Position numbers and translations under genes: made by a program. Positions 56,282 through 64,000 of a stretch of DNA of 64,000 bases are shown here, one piece after another. Origin of the DNA: Bryopsis sp. KO-2023 (taxonomy: Eukaryota > Chlorophyta > Ulvophyceae > Bryopsidales > Bryopsidaceae); NCBI GenBank assembly GCA_030272585.1, contig BSYQ01000010.1, forward strand, positions 62,001-126,000, read 5' to 3'. Under the pieces are notes generated by a model. It saw only the letters and a list, made by a program, of their open reading frames with translations. It had not been told where the DNA came from and did not search any database. Each line of letters starts with the position of its first letter. Position 1 is the first letter of the stretch.

Positions 56282-56375
56282 AGTTCCTGTTCCGAGGAAA
56301 GACTTTGACGTGCCCCTCGACCCGTTTCCTTCCCAGTGATCGCTACCTCGTGTGAGGTGCCTGCTCCGAAACCAT

Positions 56376-56556
56376 TGTGACGGGTCGTTCTGGGTGCGAG
56401 GTTTGGTGGTGTGAGTCAGTGAGTGGAGGTCAAGTTTTTACAACGTTGTTGTCCAAGTCAAAATCGGTCTCTCAAAAACACGGTTCCAGTAAATATATAA
56501 CCCACATCCGGGTTCGCCTAGTCGGTCATACACCTAAGTCTCCCAGTCCGACTACA
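56376..56556 (-). repeat. LTR of element B, right-hand copy (5' LTR), 181 bp
   Basis: Identical to the left-hand copy. It is adjacent to the GGTCG target duplication at 56557-56561. Confidence 0.95.
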
Positions 56557-56561
56557 GGTCG

Positions 56562-62028
<5,467 letters not shown>

Positions 62029-64000
62029 AATGCAGCGGGGTGTGGTGGCGATCGACGAGATGTCAAGAATGGGGTGGTGTTCCGAATGAGAAGGGGGGGT
62101 GGGGGGGAAATAGGCTCAGCCCAAATGGATGTCTGACATAGAGTGGCATGACTGTGTGTCAGACTTTTCGCTTGGGAGAGGTGGGGGAAAAAATGAACAA
62201 TATAGTGGTGGGGGGGGGGTGGAAAAAAAAAGAATGGATGCAGGGTTGGGTTGGGTTGTTTTCGGGAATAAGGTTTTCAATGAAAGATATTTGATGGGAG
62301 GGCGGGGGGGCGGTCAGTTGGTCTGACATCGAATCGTGATATTTAGGTTTTATGGAAGCTGAAATCAATATTTTTTGAAAGGTCAAAAAAATTCCATACA
62401 AGGGAAGCAGATAGAAGAAAAGGCTCTGCTCATATGAAAACTGGGGATTGGGTTTTATATGGATTTATATTTCCATATACAGCTCTAAATAGCTTAATAT
62501 GAAAGAAACATTGGGGTCCGTTTCTTTTTTTTTTTTCATTTTTATTATTATTTTTGTTCTTTTCAATTCTGAAATAGTGGATAGAAATCTCTCAAAAAAA
62601 AACAAAAAAAACAAAAAAAAACAAAAGTATGGCAATTCAGCATTGATTTATTTTTATAAATCGCAGTTTACAGGCGGATTTTTTTTTTTTTTTTCATAAG
62701 ATTTGCTGTTACTCAATTCAAATTGAAATTCCTTATTATCTTCAATTTTTTTTTTCAGTTTTTTTTTTTTCAAAAGGGAAGGGTATTTGAAAATCAAACA
62801 TATCAAACAAGGAATGGGATTAAAAAAAAGAGGTTTTTTTGGGAGGGATTATATTTTCTGTTGAAATTGGGCAGTCAAATTTCCTGGTTGGATGAAATAG
62901 ATAGCAGTTGCGAGATCAAATCCCAATATTGCTTTTTCTATCATTTCTTTTTTTTCTGAAATCGTACAAATCGAAAGTCGATTTTCGATTTTTCCCAAGA
63001 GAACCAAAAAAAGGGTTGGGAGGGGGAGAAGGGAAATGTGTTCTTCAATATGTGCATTTCAAATCACTGTTTGATCTGTTCATATGAAATTTACTTTAGT
63101 CCAATTTTGCTCTTTTTTTTATTTTTATCCTGGGGTTTGAGGTTGTTTTTTCTCACGCTTACTGCTAGATTTTCATTCAGCTGGGGTTATGTTTTTGGAT
63201 TCAAAAAACAAGAAACCAGAAACTGATAACAACGCTCAGAAAATTTAGACTTTTCCACATCTTTCATATCCCATCTCCTTGTTTTTGATATTTGTCCGAA
63301 TAAAAAAGAAAGAAAAAAAAGAAAAAAAGATCAGTGAAAATTAAATTGAGTATAGCATCTCTTAGCGGGGGAGAGAATTCTGAAAAGAAATCAATGGGTT
63401 TTATTTCTCTATTAAATCTTTGATGAGATTCTTTTCGACAGGAATTTTTTTTGTGGAATTTGAATCGCTGGAATCATGTTTTCCAGAATCTGCTTGTTTC
63501 ACAAAAAAAAGAAGAAGAAAAATACTCTAAAGCAAAATCCATTGTGTGCAGTGTTCAATTTTGAGAACGGGACGACTGGGGCCAGCAGTTTATATTTTAT
63601 TTTGGGTTTTTTGAAGGGCAAAATCAAAGGAAAAAGGAAAAAAATAGAAAGTTGAAAGAAAAGTTTCTAAGAGTAGTTCTTTTCTTTGCACAAATTGAGT
63701 TCGACGACTCAATTCTTTTTTTCAAATTTTCCCAGAGAAATTACATGGACTTATATAAAGATTCAACAAATTTTGATACTTGGGGGAAAAAGCAACAAGG
63801 GATGAACAGCAGTTGGTGATTTTATCACTTACTATGAGTGCCCAATACAGAAAAAAAAACAGAAAAAAACACCTCACTGCATATGATGGATATTAAATTT
63901 TTTCAGCCAAGAGGCATTTGGGATTCTTGTTTTTCCTTCGAGAACAGCAAAAAAAAAAAAAGAAAGACAAAAAAGGGTATTTTTTTTCAAAATGTTCCGG
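62029..64000. other. T- and A-rich intergenic tail of the window
   Basis: Long T-runs and A-runs alternate with short unique stretches, and G-runs occur near 62090-62320. No exon with recognisable content was found. It may contain introns of a gene that continues beyond the window. Confidence 0.45.

Larger units (their letters stand above)
50418..56556 (-). mobile_element. Ty3/gypsy chromovirus (element B), 6.1 kb, looks whole, very young
   Basis: Two 181-bp LTRs (50418-50598 and 56376-56556) appear identical. A perfect 5-bp target duplication GGTCG flanks them (50413-50417, 56557-56561). Read on the minus strand, a primer-binding-site-like TGGTTTCGGAGC starts just inside the 5' LTR (right-hand copy), and a purine tract (GTGGAGGGGAT) sits just before the 3' LTR (left-hand copy). 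One long frame fills 51272-56281 and ends in a chromodomain, the mark of chromoviruses. About 670 bp between the coding end and the 3' LTR is non-coding. Identical LTRs imply very recent insertion. Confidence 0.95.

Overview
The window is nuclear DNA of a eukaryote. Host genes are mostly split by GT-AG introns with T-rich tracts before the acceptor, exons are more GC-rich than introns, and there are no operons or bacterial ribosome sites. Thermospermine synthase (ACL5 type), a plant-type 4R-MYB/SNAPc4 protein, a glycine-rich DUF1399 (GRDP-like) protein, a plant-type sugar-phosphate translocator and a complete axonemal DRC4/GAS8 gene together point to a photosynthetic protist that makes motile flagella. 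A green or streptophyte alga is my best guess. The species cannot be fixed from the sequence alone.

Layout. 0-8 kb is a transposon cluster. It holds a GATC-rich repeat, an inverted pair of tRNA-like sequences, and three insertions of one hAT family, each with a perfect 8-bp target duplication. One of these (1377-7344) carries a 13-exon, 898-residue transposase that looks intact. 8-12.5 kb is a poor, compositionally distinct stretch with one orphan ORF and a possible PI3K-like-kinase fragment. 13.2-16.4 kb: Tex-like S1 protein (+). 17.3-19.7 kb: thermospermine synthase (+). 21.3-28.0 kb: SNAPc4/4R-MYB (+). 29.0-32.1 kb: DRC4/GAS8 (-). 33.0-34.1 kb: sugar-phosphate translocator (-), divergent from a UBZ4+SAM DNA-repair-like gene (+, 35.1-38.6 kb). 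39.6-44.4 kb: LTR retroelement with identical LTRs. 44.8-45.5 kb: a tRNA-dependent cyclodipeptide synthase gene. 47.0-49.9 kb: GRDP-like gene (-). 50.4-56.6 kb: Ty3/gypsy chromovirus (-) with identical LTRs. 58.7-62.0 kb: GH32 beta-fructofuranosidase (+). The rest is T-rich intergenic DNA.

Most striking is the intact, intronless cyclodipeptide synthase of 237 codons with all NYH-subfamily signature residues. This is a largely bacterial enzyme family that diverts aminoacyl-tRNAs into cyclic dipeptides, and it sits beside a very recent retroelement in an intron-rich genome. The second theme is the hAT family. Its ends are long arrays of GTGCACAG-type units, and the same units also fill introns of its own transposase gene.

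The genes do not form one pathway. Flagellar structure (DRC4), snRNA transcription (SNAPc4), polyamine synthesis (ACL5), sugar metabolism (translocator, GH32) and DNA repair (UBZ4/SAM) are ordinary neighbours. Exon boundaries below were read by eye from splice signals and phase continuity, so they are predictions.
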